A stretch of 64,000 nucleotides of DNA. It comes from Lysobacter enzymogenes. Its GTDB lineage: Bacteria; Pseudomonadota; Gammaproteobacteria; Xanthomonadales; Xanthomonadaceae. The notes beneath the pieces are model-generated. The model ran no database searches, was not told the DNA's origin, and saw only the letters and a list, made by a program, of their open reading frames with translations. Where the stretch lies: NCBI RefSeq assembly GCF_017355525.1, contig NZ_CP067395.1, positions 1,054,001 through 1,118,000 on the forward strand. The letters are read 5' to 3'. Positions 18,356 to 25,950 of the stretch are shown here, piece after piece. The translations under genes were made by a program, and so were the position numbers. Numbering within the stretch: the first letter of the stretch is position 1; each line of letters opens with the position of its first letter.

Positions 18356-19309
18356 TCAGGCTTCGTTGTTGCTCGGCACGGCGTTCGGCGCGATCGCTTG
18401 CGCGGCGCTCGGGTGCGCGGCCATCGCCGCGCCCTTGTGGGCCATCTTCTGCAGGCGCGCGCCGATCTCGTTGACGCCGACGATGGCGTGGAAGATGTTC
18501 GGCAGGCGCGTGGTGGCGTTGTTCAACGACTTCACGTAGCCGAAGCAGGCGATCAGCATGCCGGCGGTGACGTGGTCGATGGTGGTGGACACGAACGCGG
18601 CGAAGCAGAACACCGCCACGCCCATCAGCTCGAACGCGCCGGAGCTGAACGCCTCGTAGTCCGACAGCTTGACCTTGATCTTGGCGATGTTGCCGAAGTG
18701 GGTGACGATGCGCTGGTAGTCGCCCGATTCGATCTCCTGCACCTTCTTCTCGCGCTGGTTGTTGCGCTGGGTGAACAGCGCCTTGACCCGCGAGCGGGTG
18801 CTGATCCAGATCATCTGGCTGATGCCCATCGAGCAGAACGCCACCAGGCAGATGCGCCAGTCGAAGTAGGCCAGCATCGCCATCGCGCCGACGATCTCGA
18901 CGATCGACTTGACGATCACGAACAGGCCGCTTTCGAAGAAGCCGAGGATTTCGTCGCACAAGGCGGTGCGCTCGGAGGTTTCCGACAGCGAGCTCTTGGC
19001 GCGCTGCTGGTGCACCACCGTCTCGATCGACAGCTGCGCGCGGATCTTCGAATAGGTGCGGTCGTCGTAGCTCATGCGCGCGGTGGTCACGCACACGTAA
19101 CCCAGCGCCACCGCGATGTAGACCTTGAGGTTGGCGTAGTCGCCGGCGATGAGGCCGTCGACGGTGCGGCCGATCAGGTACGGCTGGGCGATGAAGATCA
19201 GGTTCTCCATCACCACCAGGCCGAAGGTGCCCAGGATCGACCATTTGAACCGGGCGAAGATGCCCCACAGCGAGTAATCGGTATCGTGACGCGCGACGTG
19301 ATGATCCAT
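18356..19309 (-). CDS. ABC transporter six-transmembrane protein without ATPase domain
   Basis: 317-residue protein that aligns in general pattern to the membrane half of ABC exporters: hydrophobic segments near residues 25-50, 65-80, 150-190 and 245-265, with cytoplasmic-loop-like charged stretches (QRNNQREKKVQEIESGDYQRIV). There is no Walker A, signature or Walker B, and the C-terminus ends in an Ala/Pro-rich tail. The next gene follows directly, so no ATPase part was lost here. It resembles the ABC_membrane_3 type, known from NRPS and siderophore loci. It may borrow an ATPase or act in another way. Confidence 0.8.
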   Translation of the reverse strand: MDHHVARHDTDYSLWGIFARFKWSILGTFGLVVMENLIFIAQPYLIGRTVDGLIAGDYANLKVYIAVALGYVCVTTARMSYDDRTYSKIRAQLSIETVVHQQRAKSSLSETSERTALCDEILGFFESGLFVIVKSIVEIVGAMAMLAYFDWRICLVAFCSMGISQMIWISTRSRVKALFTQRNNQREKKVQEIESGDYQRIVTHFGNIAKIKVKLSDYEAFSSGAFELMGVAVFCFAAFVSTTIDHVTAGMLIACFGYVKSLNNATTRLPNIFHAIVGVNEIGARLQKMAHKGAAMAAHPSAAQAIAPNAVPSNNEA

Positions 19310-19328
19310 TGCGATTCCCTTCGCTCCC

Positions 19329-20354
19329 TCAGGCGGCCGGCTTGGCGGCCACGTCCGCCCAGTGGGTGATGTCGCTCATGCCGCACAGGATCGAGCGCTC
19401 GCCCTGATAGCTGCGCCGGCCGTGGGTGACCAGGATGTTGTCGATCATCAGCACGTCGCCGGGCTGCCACTGGAACTCGGTGCGCTCCTCGGCGTACGCG
19501 CGTTGCAGCTCCTGGATGACGTCCGCGGCGATGCCCTGGCCGTCGCCGTAGAAGGTCTGGTTCGGCAGCTCGTCCGGCTCGAACGACTCGCTGAGGATCT
19601 CCTGGGTTTCCGCGTCCAGCGACAGCAGGTTGAAGAAGGTGCAGTGGTTGAACCAGCAGGCCTCGCCGCTGAGCGGGTGGTAGGCCGTGGTCGGGCGGAC
19701 CTGGTAGGTCTTGAGCACCTCGCCGGGATGCCATTCGAAGTGGATGTCGTTGCGCTGGCAGTACGCTTCCACCTGCTCCTTGTGCTCGGTCTGGAACGCG
19801 GTCTGCCAGGTCGTGCCCATCACCTGCCAGAAGCAGCGCGAGTAGCGGTAATGCTTGGACTCGAAGGTGGCGACGATCTGCTCGGGCAGGCGCCGGTAGA
19901 TCTTGCGCGCGTCGGCCAACGGAGTGGCGCCGCCGACCGGCGAGGCCTTCTCGCAGTAGAAGAAGATCTTGCGCGGGAACGACTTGTTGTACGACTGCTC
20001 CGAGTGCTGGACGATTTCCTTGTCCTGCGGATGGTCGGTGGAGGTGTAGATGTTCTTGTACACCGCATGCCGCGGCGAGGAGCGCTCGCTGTAGAACAGC
20101 GCGTCCGACGAGACCCGGGTGATGAACTCGTCGAAGGTCGCCGGCGCGGCGACCTCGAAGTCGCGGAACAGGATCGCGCCGTGCCGGGTCAGCAACTGCT
20201 CGATCGCGTCCTTCTGCTCGGCGGCCAGCGCCAGCAGGTCGCCGCCCTGCCCGGCCGCCGGCCGCACCACCAGCGGCAGCGGCCGCGCTTCGTCGAAGGT
20301 GCCCAGCTCGCAGCCTTTCAGTCGGATTCCGTCGATATGGTCCAAGGCGAACAT
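19329..20354 (-). CDS. SyrP/TauD-type Fe(II)/2-oxoglutarate oxygenase 1
   Basis: 341-residue TauD/TfdA-superfamily oxygenase. The facial triad reads His117-x-Glu119 (QHSEQSY) with distal His311 (VTHGRRSYQGERSI), and the Arg after it would bind 2-oxoglutarate. The H-x-E form places it with clavaminate synthase, AsnO and SyrP rather than with TauD proper (H-x-D). Such enzymes in NRPS loci hydroxylate the beta carbon of free or carrier-bound amino acids, often Asp or Asn. It lies 18 bp after a second, clearly paralogous copy and has a good AGGGA ribosome site. Substrate unknown. Confidence 0.9.
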   Translation of the reverse strand: MFALDHIDGIRLKGCELGTFDEARPLPLVVRPAAGQGGDLLALAAEQKDAIEQLLTRHGAILFRDFEVAAPATFDEFITRVSSDALFYSERSSPRHAVYKNIYTSTDHPQDKEIVQHSEQSYNKSFPRKIFFYCEKASPVGGATPLADARKIYRRLPEQIVATFESKHYRYSRCFWQVMGTTWQTAFQTEHKEQVEAYCQRNDIHFEWHPGEVLKTYQVRPTTAYHPLSGEACWFNHCTFFNLLSLDAETQEILSESFEPDELPNQTFYGDGQGIAADVIQELQRAYAEERTEFQWQPGDVLMIDNILVTHGRRSYQGERSILCGMSDITHWADVAAKPAA

Positions 20355-20372
20355 GCTCGTCTTCCCTGCCTG

Positions 20373-21392
20373 TCAAAGATCGTGGTTGGTGTAGAGCTGG
20401 GCCATCGCCACGCAGACCTTGCGCGGCCCCTTGAACGGCGAGCGGCCGTGGGTCAGCAGGAAGTTGTCGACGAACAATACGTCGCCCTGTTCCCACGGGA
20501 AGCGAACGGAATGCTCGTCGTAGATGCCGCGGATGGTCTGCACCACCGAGTCCTCGATCGGCGTGCCGTCGCCGTAGTAGGCGTTGCGCGGCATGCCTTC
20601 CTCGCCGAACTCCTCGACCAGGAACTCGCGCACGTCGGCCGGCATGTTGGAGCTGTGGAACAGGTGGGCGTGGTTGAACCACACCGTATCGCCGGTGACC
20701 GGATGGGTGGCGATCGCCTGGCGCCGCGCGCGCGTGCGCAGCACGTCGCCGGGCAGCCATTCGAAGCCGGTCCCGCTCTGGGCCAGGTATTCCTCGGCCT
20801 GGGCGCGGGTCTCGACCTGCAGGGCCTCGCGCCAGTCCATGTCCACGCCGAGCCCGTAGTTGCGCACGTACATGACTTTCTTTTCGATGAAGCGGCGCTT
20901 GATGTCTTCCGGGATCGCGCGGATGACCTTGCGGTCGTCGGCCAGCGGCGTATAGCCGCCCTCCTGCGCGACCAATTGGCTGCAGAAGTACAGCTTGCTC
21001 GGCCAATGGTGGGAGTACGACATCTCGTGGTGCATCGGGATCGATTCTTCGGCGGCGTACTCGGTCGATGAGTACACCTTGTCGCCGAGCTGGACCCGCG
21101 GCGCGCCGCGTTCGATGTAGCCCAGCAGCTCGCCGGCGTGGGCCACGGCCACGCGGTTGAGCTTGTCCGCCGAGTCGATGTCGAAGCCTTTGAACAGCAC
21201 CGCGCCGTAGCGGTGCAGCGCGCGGTCGACGTCGTCGCGATGGGCGCCGACCCACGCCTCCAGCGACTGCCCCGGCGCGCGCGCATGCACGCGCAAGGGC
21301 AGCGTCTCCTCGCCGTAGTCCACGCCCGCGGGCATGGACTCCAGGAAGGCCTCGGTTTCCTGCGGTAACGCGATACTGGCGATCTGGTTCAT
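20373..21392 (-). CDS. SyrP/TauD-type Fe(II)/2-oxoglutarate oxygenase 2
   Basis: 339-residue paralogue of the preceding oxygenase with the same H-x-E triad: His121-x-Glu123 (MHHEMSYSHHWP) and distal His315 (LTHGRSPFKGPR). It shares the GGxTPLAD segment of SyrP-like enzymes. ATG 21392 has AAGGA at a fitting distance. The two copies have diverged strongly outside the motifs, which suggests two substrates or two positions in the peptide and not a recent duplication. The call to subfamily is good; the hydroxylated residue cannot be told from sequence. Confidence 0.9.
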   Translation of the reverse strand: MNQIASIALPQETEAFLESMPAGVDYGEETLPLRVHARAPGQSLEAWVGAHRDDVDRALHRYGAVLFKGFDIDSADKLNRVAVAHAGELLGYIERGAPRVQLGDKVYSSTEYAAEESIPMHHEMSYSHHWPSKLYFCSQLVAQEGGYTPLADDRKVIRAIPEDIKRRFIEKKVMYVRNYGLGVDMDWREALQVETRAQAEEYLAQSGTGFEWLPGDVLRTRARRQAIATHPVTGDTVWFNHAHLFHSSNMPADVREFLVEEFGEEGMPRNAYYGDGTPIEDSVVQTIRGIYDEHSVRFPWEQGDVLFVDNFLLTHGRSPFKGPRKVCVAMAQLYTNHDL

Positions 21393-21414
21393 TGAGCGGT
21401 CCTTACCCGTTGAC

Positions 21415-23829
21415 CTATTCGTTGCGCAGGATGAAGGCCGGCGGCTGGGCGAACAGCGCCCGCAGCGGCAGGTAGCAGGCGTTCAGCGCGATGGCCAGCA
21501 CGATCGCCAGGTTCGCCGCGAACACCGCCAGCAGCTCGCTGCTGACGTACGGCGCCACCAGTTCCTTCTTGTAGACGTACACCGCCGCCAGCAGCGCCAG
21601 CTGCACCGCCACGCCGACCGCGATCGGCAGCAGGTTCTGGCGCGCGATCAGCCGCACCAACTGGTTCTTCTTCGCGCCGATGGCGATGCGGGTGCCGAGC
21701 TCGAAGCGGCGCTGGCGCACCGAGTTGTTGACGATGCCGTAGATGCCCAGGCCCGACAGCAGCACGATCAGCACGGTCAGCGCGGCCGAGATCGACAGCG
21801 TGGCGAACTGCTTGAACAGGGCCAGGCGGTAGGTCGTGCGCAGCGGTTCGTACTCGTTGACGATCAGCGCGCCGGTGGTTTCCTTGAGCCGGGCGACGAT
21901 GGTCTCGCGGCTGATCTCGGCGCTGGTCTTGACCAGGAAGTAGCTCGCGTCCAGGCCGATCGGCGTGTAGGTGCGGGCCACGCCGGGCTCCTCGTTCGGC
22001 AGGGCGATGCCCGCGACCACGCCGATCACCTCGTAAGGCTCGCCGTCGCCGGTCGAGAGCCGGGTCTTGAGCGGATCGCCGCCCATCTCCTTGGCGAAGG
22101 CCTCGTCGACGATCATCACCCGGCTCTTGGCGCGGACGTCCTGGGCGGTGAAGTTGCGGCCCGACACCAGGCGCTGCTGGATCATCTTGAAGTAGTCCTG
22201 GTCGATCGCCTTGCGCAGCGGCGCGAACGGCTTGCCGCTGGTGGCGTCGGTCAGGGCCATCTTGGAGAAGCTGGCCAGCGGCGAACCCGACTGGCTGACC
22301 CCTTCCACGCCCGGCAGCGACAGCAGCGAGGCGCGCACCGCTTCCAGCGTCGCCACTTCCTGCTCCGGCGTGGCTTCGGTCTGGCTGGCGTCGTCGAGCA
22401 GCAGGCGCGACACGCCGTCGACCTTGAAGCCCATGTCGGTGTCGATGATGCGCTTGGAATTGAGGAACAGCGCGATGTTGCAGAAGATCAGGAACGAGGC
22501 GATCGCGACCTGGGTGCCGATCAGGATCTGCTGCTTGCGCTTGGACAGCTGCAGGCCGCCGCCCTTGCTGCCGCTCTGGACCATGCCGGCCAGGCCCTTG
22601 TAGTTGATGGTGCTGATGCTGAGCCAGGTGAACACCAGCGACAGGGTCACGCAGATCGCCACCGCGGCCAGCACGGTCACGCCGTTGAGGTGCAGTTCGT
22701 CGACGCGCGGCAGCACCGTGGCCATGTTGGTCTGCAACACGTGGAAGCCGAACGCGGCGATGGCGAAGGCGATCAGGGTCGAGGCGACGATCAGCAGTCC
22801 GATCTCGGCCAGCTTGCCGGCGAACAGCTGGCGCATGCGCGCGCCGACCGAGGCCTGGATCGCCATCGACTTCTGCTGCTCGGCGGCGCGCGACATCATC
22901 AGGCAGGAGATGTTGACGCAGCTGATCAGGGTCAGGCCGATCACGCCGATCAGCAGCAGCACCGCCATGCGGGTGCTGTCGCCGGTGATGGCGTCGCGCA
23001 TCGAAGCCATCTTGGCCTTGACCGTCCAGCCGGCGAAGAACGGCTTGCCGGCCACTTCCTGGCGCCAGCGCGGGTCGATCAGGCCGCTGAGCAGCTGTTC
23101 GGCCTGCTGCGGGGTGGTGCCGCTCTTGAGCCGGCCCATCCAGTAGATCGCGCCGCTGATGCTGCTCCAGCTGGTGCGGCGGTCCTCGTCGCTGGGATTG
23201 AAGTCCCACGGCAGCCACACGTCGGTGTTGCGGCCGACTTCCGACAGCTGCGGCTCGTAGAACGACGGCGCGGTGACGCCGACGATGCTGTAGGCCTTGC
23301 CGGCGATGTCGAGCTTGCGCTTGAGGATGTCCGGATCGCTGCCGAACTGGTCGCGCCAGGCCTCGTAGCTGATGACCGCGCTCGGCGCGAAGCTGTTGAG
23401 CTTCTCGCGCTCGTCGAGCTGGCGGCCCAGGTGCATCGGCACGCCGAGCAGCTTGAACAGGCCGGGGCTGGCGAAGGTGCTGTTGACCGCCGGCTGGCTC
23501 GGCAGCGAGGTGATCACGTCCTGCGAGTAGTACATCGTCGCGGTGTCGCTGAACACGTTCTGCTTGTCGTCCTGGTACAGCACGCCCGGGTAGGTGTAGG
23601 CCTCGCCCTTGACCTCGCCGTCCTTGTCGATGAACTGGTTGCTGACCACGTACAGCTCGTCGGAGCGCTGGTACGGCAGCGGCTGGACGATCAGCAGGTA
23701 GCACAGGGTCAGGATGCACAGCAACGCGCCGATGCTGATGCCCATGCTGGCGACGATCGAGCCCGACAGCAGCGGTTTGCGCAATACGTTGTGGACCGCG
23801 TAACGCAGGAAGAAGGCGAGCCGGTTCAT
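21415..23829 (-). CDS. MacB/FtsX-type ABC transporter permease, long form
   Basis: 804-residue permease with a duplicated FtsX/MacB_PCD plan: a first membrane helix at about 15-50, a large periplasmic domain, a membrane block with NISCLMMSRAAEQQKSMAIQASVGA near 310, a second periplasmic domain, and a final block (LSGLGIYGIVNNSVRQRRFELGTRIAIGA) near 690. The repeated RxxExGxRxxxGA-like loops contact the ATPase. Its length matches the doubled orphan permeases of about 800 residues. The start overlaps the stop of the ATPase gene by 4 bp. Together with the HlyD adaptor it is a likely tripartite exporter for the NRPS product or for self-resistance. Confidence 0.9.
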   Translation of the reverse strand: MNRLAFFLRYAVHNVLRKPLLSGSIVASMGISIGALLCILTLCYLLIVQPLPYQRSDELYVVSNQFIDKDGEVKGEAYTYPGVLYQDDKQNVFSDTATMYYSQDVITSLPSQPAVNSTFASPGLFKLLGVPMHLGRQLDEREKLNSFAPSAVISYEAWRDQFGSDPDILKRKLDIAGKAYSIVGVTAPSFYEPQLSEVGRNTDVWLPWDFNPSDEDRRTSWSSISGAIYWMGRLKSGTTPQQAEQLLSGLIDPRWRQEVAGKPFFAGWTVKAKMASMRDAITGDSTRMAVLLLIGVIGLTLISCVNISCLMMSRAAEQQKSMAIQASVGARMRQLFAGKLAEIGLLIVASTLIAFAIAAFGFHVLQTNMATVLPRVDELHLNGVTVLAAVAICVTLSLVFTWLSISTINYKGLAGMVQSGSKGGGLQLSKRKQQILIGTQVAIASFLIFCNIALFLNSKRIIDTDMGFKVDGVSRLLLDDASQTEATPEQEVATLEAVRASLLSLPGVEGVSQSGSPLASFSKMALTDATSGKPFAPLRKAIDQDYFKMIQQRLVSGRNFTAQDVRAKSRVMIVDEAFAKEMGGDPLKTRLSTGDGEPYEVIGVVAGIALPNEEPGVARTYTPIGLDASYFLVKTSAEISRETIVARLKETTGALIVNEYEPLRTTYRLALFKQFATLSISAALTVLIVLLSGLGIYGIVNNSVRQRRFELGTRIAIGAKKNQLVRLIARQNLLPIAVGVAVQLALLAAVYVYKKELVAPYVSSELLAVFAANLAIVLAIALNACYLPLRALFAQPPAFILRNE

Positions 23830-24539
23830 ACGGCGATGTCCAGGGCGCGCGGCTGGGCGATGGCGCCGTCCTGCAGCTTCAGCTTGACCTTGGCGGCGTT
23901 GGCGTAGTGCGGGTCGTGGGTGACCATGCAGATGGTCGCGCCCTTGGCGTTGAGCGCCTTCAGCAGCTCCATGACCGCGTCGCCGCTCTTGGAATCCAGG
24001 TTGCCGGTCGGCTCGTCGACCAGCAGGATGCTGGGCTGGTGGACGATGGCGCGGGCAATCGCCACGCGCTGCTGCTGGCCGCCGGACAGCTGGTTCGGGA
24101 AATGCTGCTTGCGGTGCGCCATGTCGACCGTTTCCAGGCTGGCGCCGACCAGGTCCTCGATCTGCTTGGCGGTGTAGGACTTGCTGCTGTAGCGCAGCGG
24201 CAGGGCCACGTTGTCGAACACGCTGAGCTCGTCGATCAGGTTGAACGACTGGAACACGAAGCCGATCTTCTCGTTGCGGATCGCCGCGCTGCCGTTGTAG
24301 TCCAGCGAGGACACGTCGACGCCGTCGATGAAGTACTGGCCCGAGCTCGGCCGGTCGAGCAGGCCCAGGATCGACAGCAGGGTCGACTTGCCGCAGCCCG
24401 ACGGGCCGGAGATCGAGACGAAATCGCCCTTGGCGATCTCCAGGCTGATCTCGCTGAGCGCGTGGGTCTCGACGAACTTGGTGTCGTACACCTTGGACAC
24501 CTTGCTCAGGCGGATCGGGAAGGTTTGCATGAGTTCCAT
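23826..24539 (-). CDS. MacB/LolD-type ABC transporter ATPase
   Basis: 237-residue ABC ATPase with Walker A GPSGCGKS (45-52), Q-loop FVFQSFNLI, signature LSGGQQQRVAIARA, Walker B ILLVDEPTGNLDS and H-loop VTHD. The sequence is of the MacB/LolD/FtsE class that pairs with FtsX-type permeases, and the permease gene follows with an ATGA overlap. ATG 24539 is used; an in-frame ATG three codons later has poorer spacing to any purine-rich site. It follows the small membrane gene of the sigma factor pair by 20 bp. Confidence 0.93.
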   Translation of the reverse strand: MELMQTFPIRLSKVSKVYDTKFVETHALSEISLEIAKGDFVSISGPSGCGKSTLLSILGLLDRPSSGQYFIDGVDVSSLDYNGSAAIRNEKIGFVFQSFNLIDELSVFDNVALPLRYSSKSYTAKQIEDLVGASLETVDMAHRKQHFPNQLSGGQQQRVAIARAIVHQPSILLVDEPTGNLDSKSGDAVMELLKALNAKGATICMVTHDPHYANAAKVKLKLQDGAIAQPRALDIAV

Positions 24540-24559
24540 GTGCGGCTGGGTCCTTGAGG

Positions 24560-24871
24560 TCAGATGCTGTCGACGGTCTTGCTGATGCCCACCACGAGCA
24601 GCGATACCAGCAACATCGCCAGCAGCCCTGAGACGGGCAGCGCGGCCACGGATTCGCTTACGCCCTGCGGCAGTTCGATGTTGCTCAGAAACGTGAATTT
24701 TTCGGGCTTGAGGGCCAGCGTCGCCGCCGCCGCGACCGCCGCCGATCCGAGCAGGATCCAGCGGCGCGAGCGGCGCCGTTGGGCCGCGGCGGCCAGCACG
24801 TTGCGGGTGAAGGCTTCGCCCTCCAGGTGCCGCTCGTAGCCGAGCAGCTGGTCCAGGCCGGGTCGGTTCAT
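24560..24871 (-). CDS. Small membrane protein paired with ECF sigma factor
   Basis: 103-residue protein with two predicted membrane helices (about 38-55 and 78-97) and a cytoplasmic N-terminus carrying a basic RRRSRRW stretch. It has no domain I can name. Its ATG overlaps the sigma factor stop by 4 bp, the classical arrangement for an anti-sigma factor, so a regulatory role is inferred from place and topology. No zinc-binding HxxxCxxC motif is present, so it is not a ZAS-type anti-sigma. Confidence 0.7.
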   Translation of the reverse strand: MNRPGLDQLLGYERHLEGEAFTRNVLAAAAQRRRSRRWILLGSAAVAAAATLALKPEKFTFLSNIELPQGVSESVAALPVSGLLAMLLVSLLVVGISKTVDSI

Positions 24872-25416
24872 CGGTCGTTCTCCTCGACGTTGAGCAGCGC
24901 GGCGAGCTTTTTCTTGCCCCGGTTGATGTGCGACTTGATCGTTCCCAGCGGCATGCCGGTGACCTCGGCGATTTCCGAGTGGCTCATGCCGGCCGAGAAC
25001 GTCAGGGTGACGGTGAGTCGTTCGTTGAGGCTCAGGTGTTTCATCATCTGTTCCACCAGGATGTCGTTCATCGCCGTCGGCGCGACCGCCGCCGATTCGG
25101 GGATCTGGTCGTCGTCGACGAATTGCAGGCGCGAGTTGTTGGCCACGTGGCGCAGGAAATTGCGGTAGGCCACGGTATGCAGCCAGGTGCCGAGGCTGGA
25201 ATCGCCGCGGAACGTGGTCAGCCCGGTCAGCATGCGGATGAAGGTTTCCTGGGCGATGTCGTCGGCGAGGGCGTGATCGCCCGCGGTCAGACGGCGCAGG
25301 AACTGACGGATGGCCGACTGATAGCGCTTCACCAGCTCCCCGGCCGCGGCTCGTTCGCCGGCCAGGTAGCGCGCTATCAGTTCGTTATCGCTCTTGGGCA
25401 TCAACATCCTGGTCAT
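24868..25416 (-). CDS. ECF-family RNA polymerase sigma factor
   Basis: 182-residue sigma-70 family factor with region 2 (ADDIAQETFIRML ... TWLHTVAYRNFLRH) and region 4 (LSLNERLTVTLTFSAGMSHSEIAEVTGMPLGTIKSHINRGKKKL), and no regions 1 and 3, as in ECF factors. A second start at the third Met (MPKSDNE, 25401) has a better AGGA site and is a real alternative. It is embedded among the transport and tailoring genes of the NRPS locus and could control them. Its target promoters could not be located by eye. Confidence 0.92.
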   Translation of the reverse strand: MTRMLMPKSDNELIARYLAGERAAAGELVKRYQSAIRQFLRRLTAGDHALADDIAQETFIRMLTGLTTFRGDSSLGTWLHTVAYRNFLRHVANNSRLQFVDDDQIPESAAVAPTAMNDILVEQMMKHLSLNERLTVTLTFSAGMSHSEIAEVTGMPLGTIKSHINRGKKKLAALLNVEENDR

Positions 25417-25489
25417 CGCTCGTCGTGGTGCGTCGCGTCCGCGACGAGGTGGCGGGCGGCCGGACGCGGCAGTCGCCGCGTCCGCCGGC

Positions 25490-25846
25490 TCAGGCGGCGC
25501 TGTCGTTCTGGTCCAGCTTCCACACCAGCAGGAAGCCCAGGCCCATGCAGATCGGGAACGCCGCCACGGTCGCGAACTCGGTCATCGAACCGGTGATCAC
25601 GCCGGCCAGCGCCGCGGCCACGCCGATCGAGATGATGATGATTCCGCGGCGCAGATCGGTGCGGCGCGAGGGGCGATTGGTGTTCATCTGCGCCACCAGC
25701 TCGGCGGTCAGCGGCGTGCCCTTCTCCAGCGCGGTGCGCAGCGTGCGCTGCACTTCGGTCTGGTTGCGGGAGTTGAGGATGGAGAAGGTGATGAACATCG
25801 CGGCGATGCTCAGCACGGCGATGATGGGGATGTAGATGCCGTCCAT
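25490..25846 (-). CDS. DUF6249-like membrane protein
   Basis: 118-residue protein with a first helix at residues 5-24, a charged cytoplasmic part (QTEVQRTLRTALEKGTPLTAELVAQMN), then two close helices (about 67-84 and 91-109). This pattern fits small membrane proteins classed as DUF6249 that often sit beside ECF sigma genes. It lies between the last NRPS gene (104 bp upstream) and the sigma factor (73 bp downstream). Role unknown; part of the regulatory set by position. Confidence 0.75.
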   Translation of the reverse strand: MDGIYIPIIAVLSIAAMFITFSILNSRNQTEVQRTLRTALEKGTPLTAELVAQMNTNRPSRRTDLRRGIIIISIGVAAALAGVITGSMTEFATVAAFPICMGLGFLLVWKLDQNDSAA

Positions 25847-25950
25847 AGGTGCGGGTCTCTCGTTCGCTGGCCGGATTGGCCTGGTACTGATTGGAGACGC
25901 CCCGGGGGCGGTTCGGATGCAGCGGATGCGAAATATTTTTCATCGCGGCC

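Noticed and set aside
18304..19309. Truncated ABC exporter pseudogene
   Set aside because: No remnant of an ATPase domain lies in the 52-bp gap that follows, and the protein ends in its own tail, so it appears to be a complete single-domain protein.
25847..25950. ECF-type promoter before the DUF6249-like gene
   Set aside because: A gaacc and a cgtc box occur on the minus strand, but the spacing is about 10 nt and too short for a normal ECF promoter.
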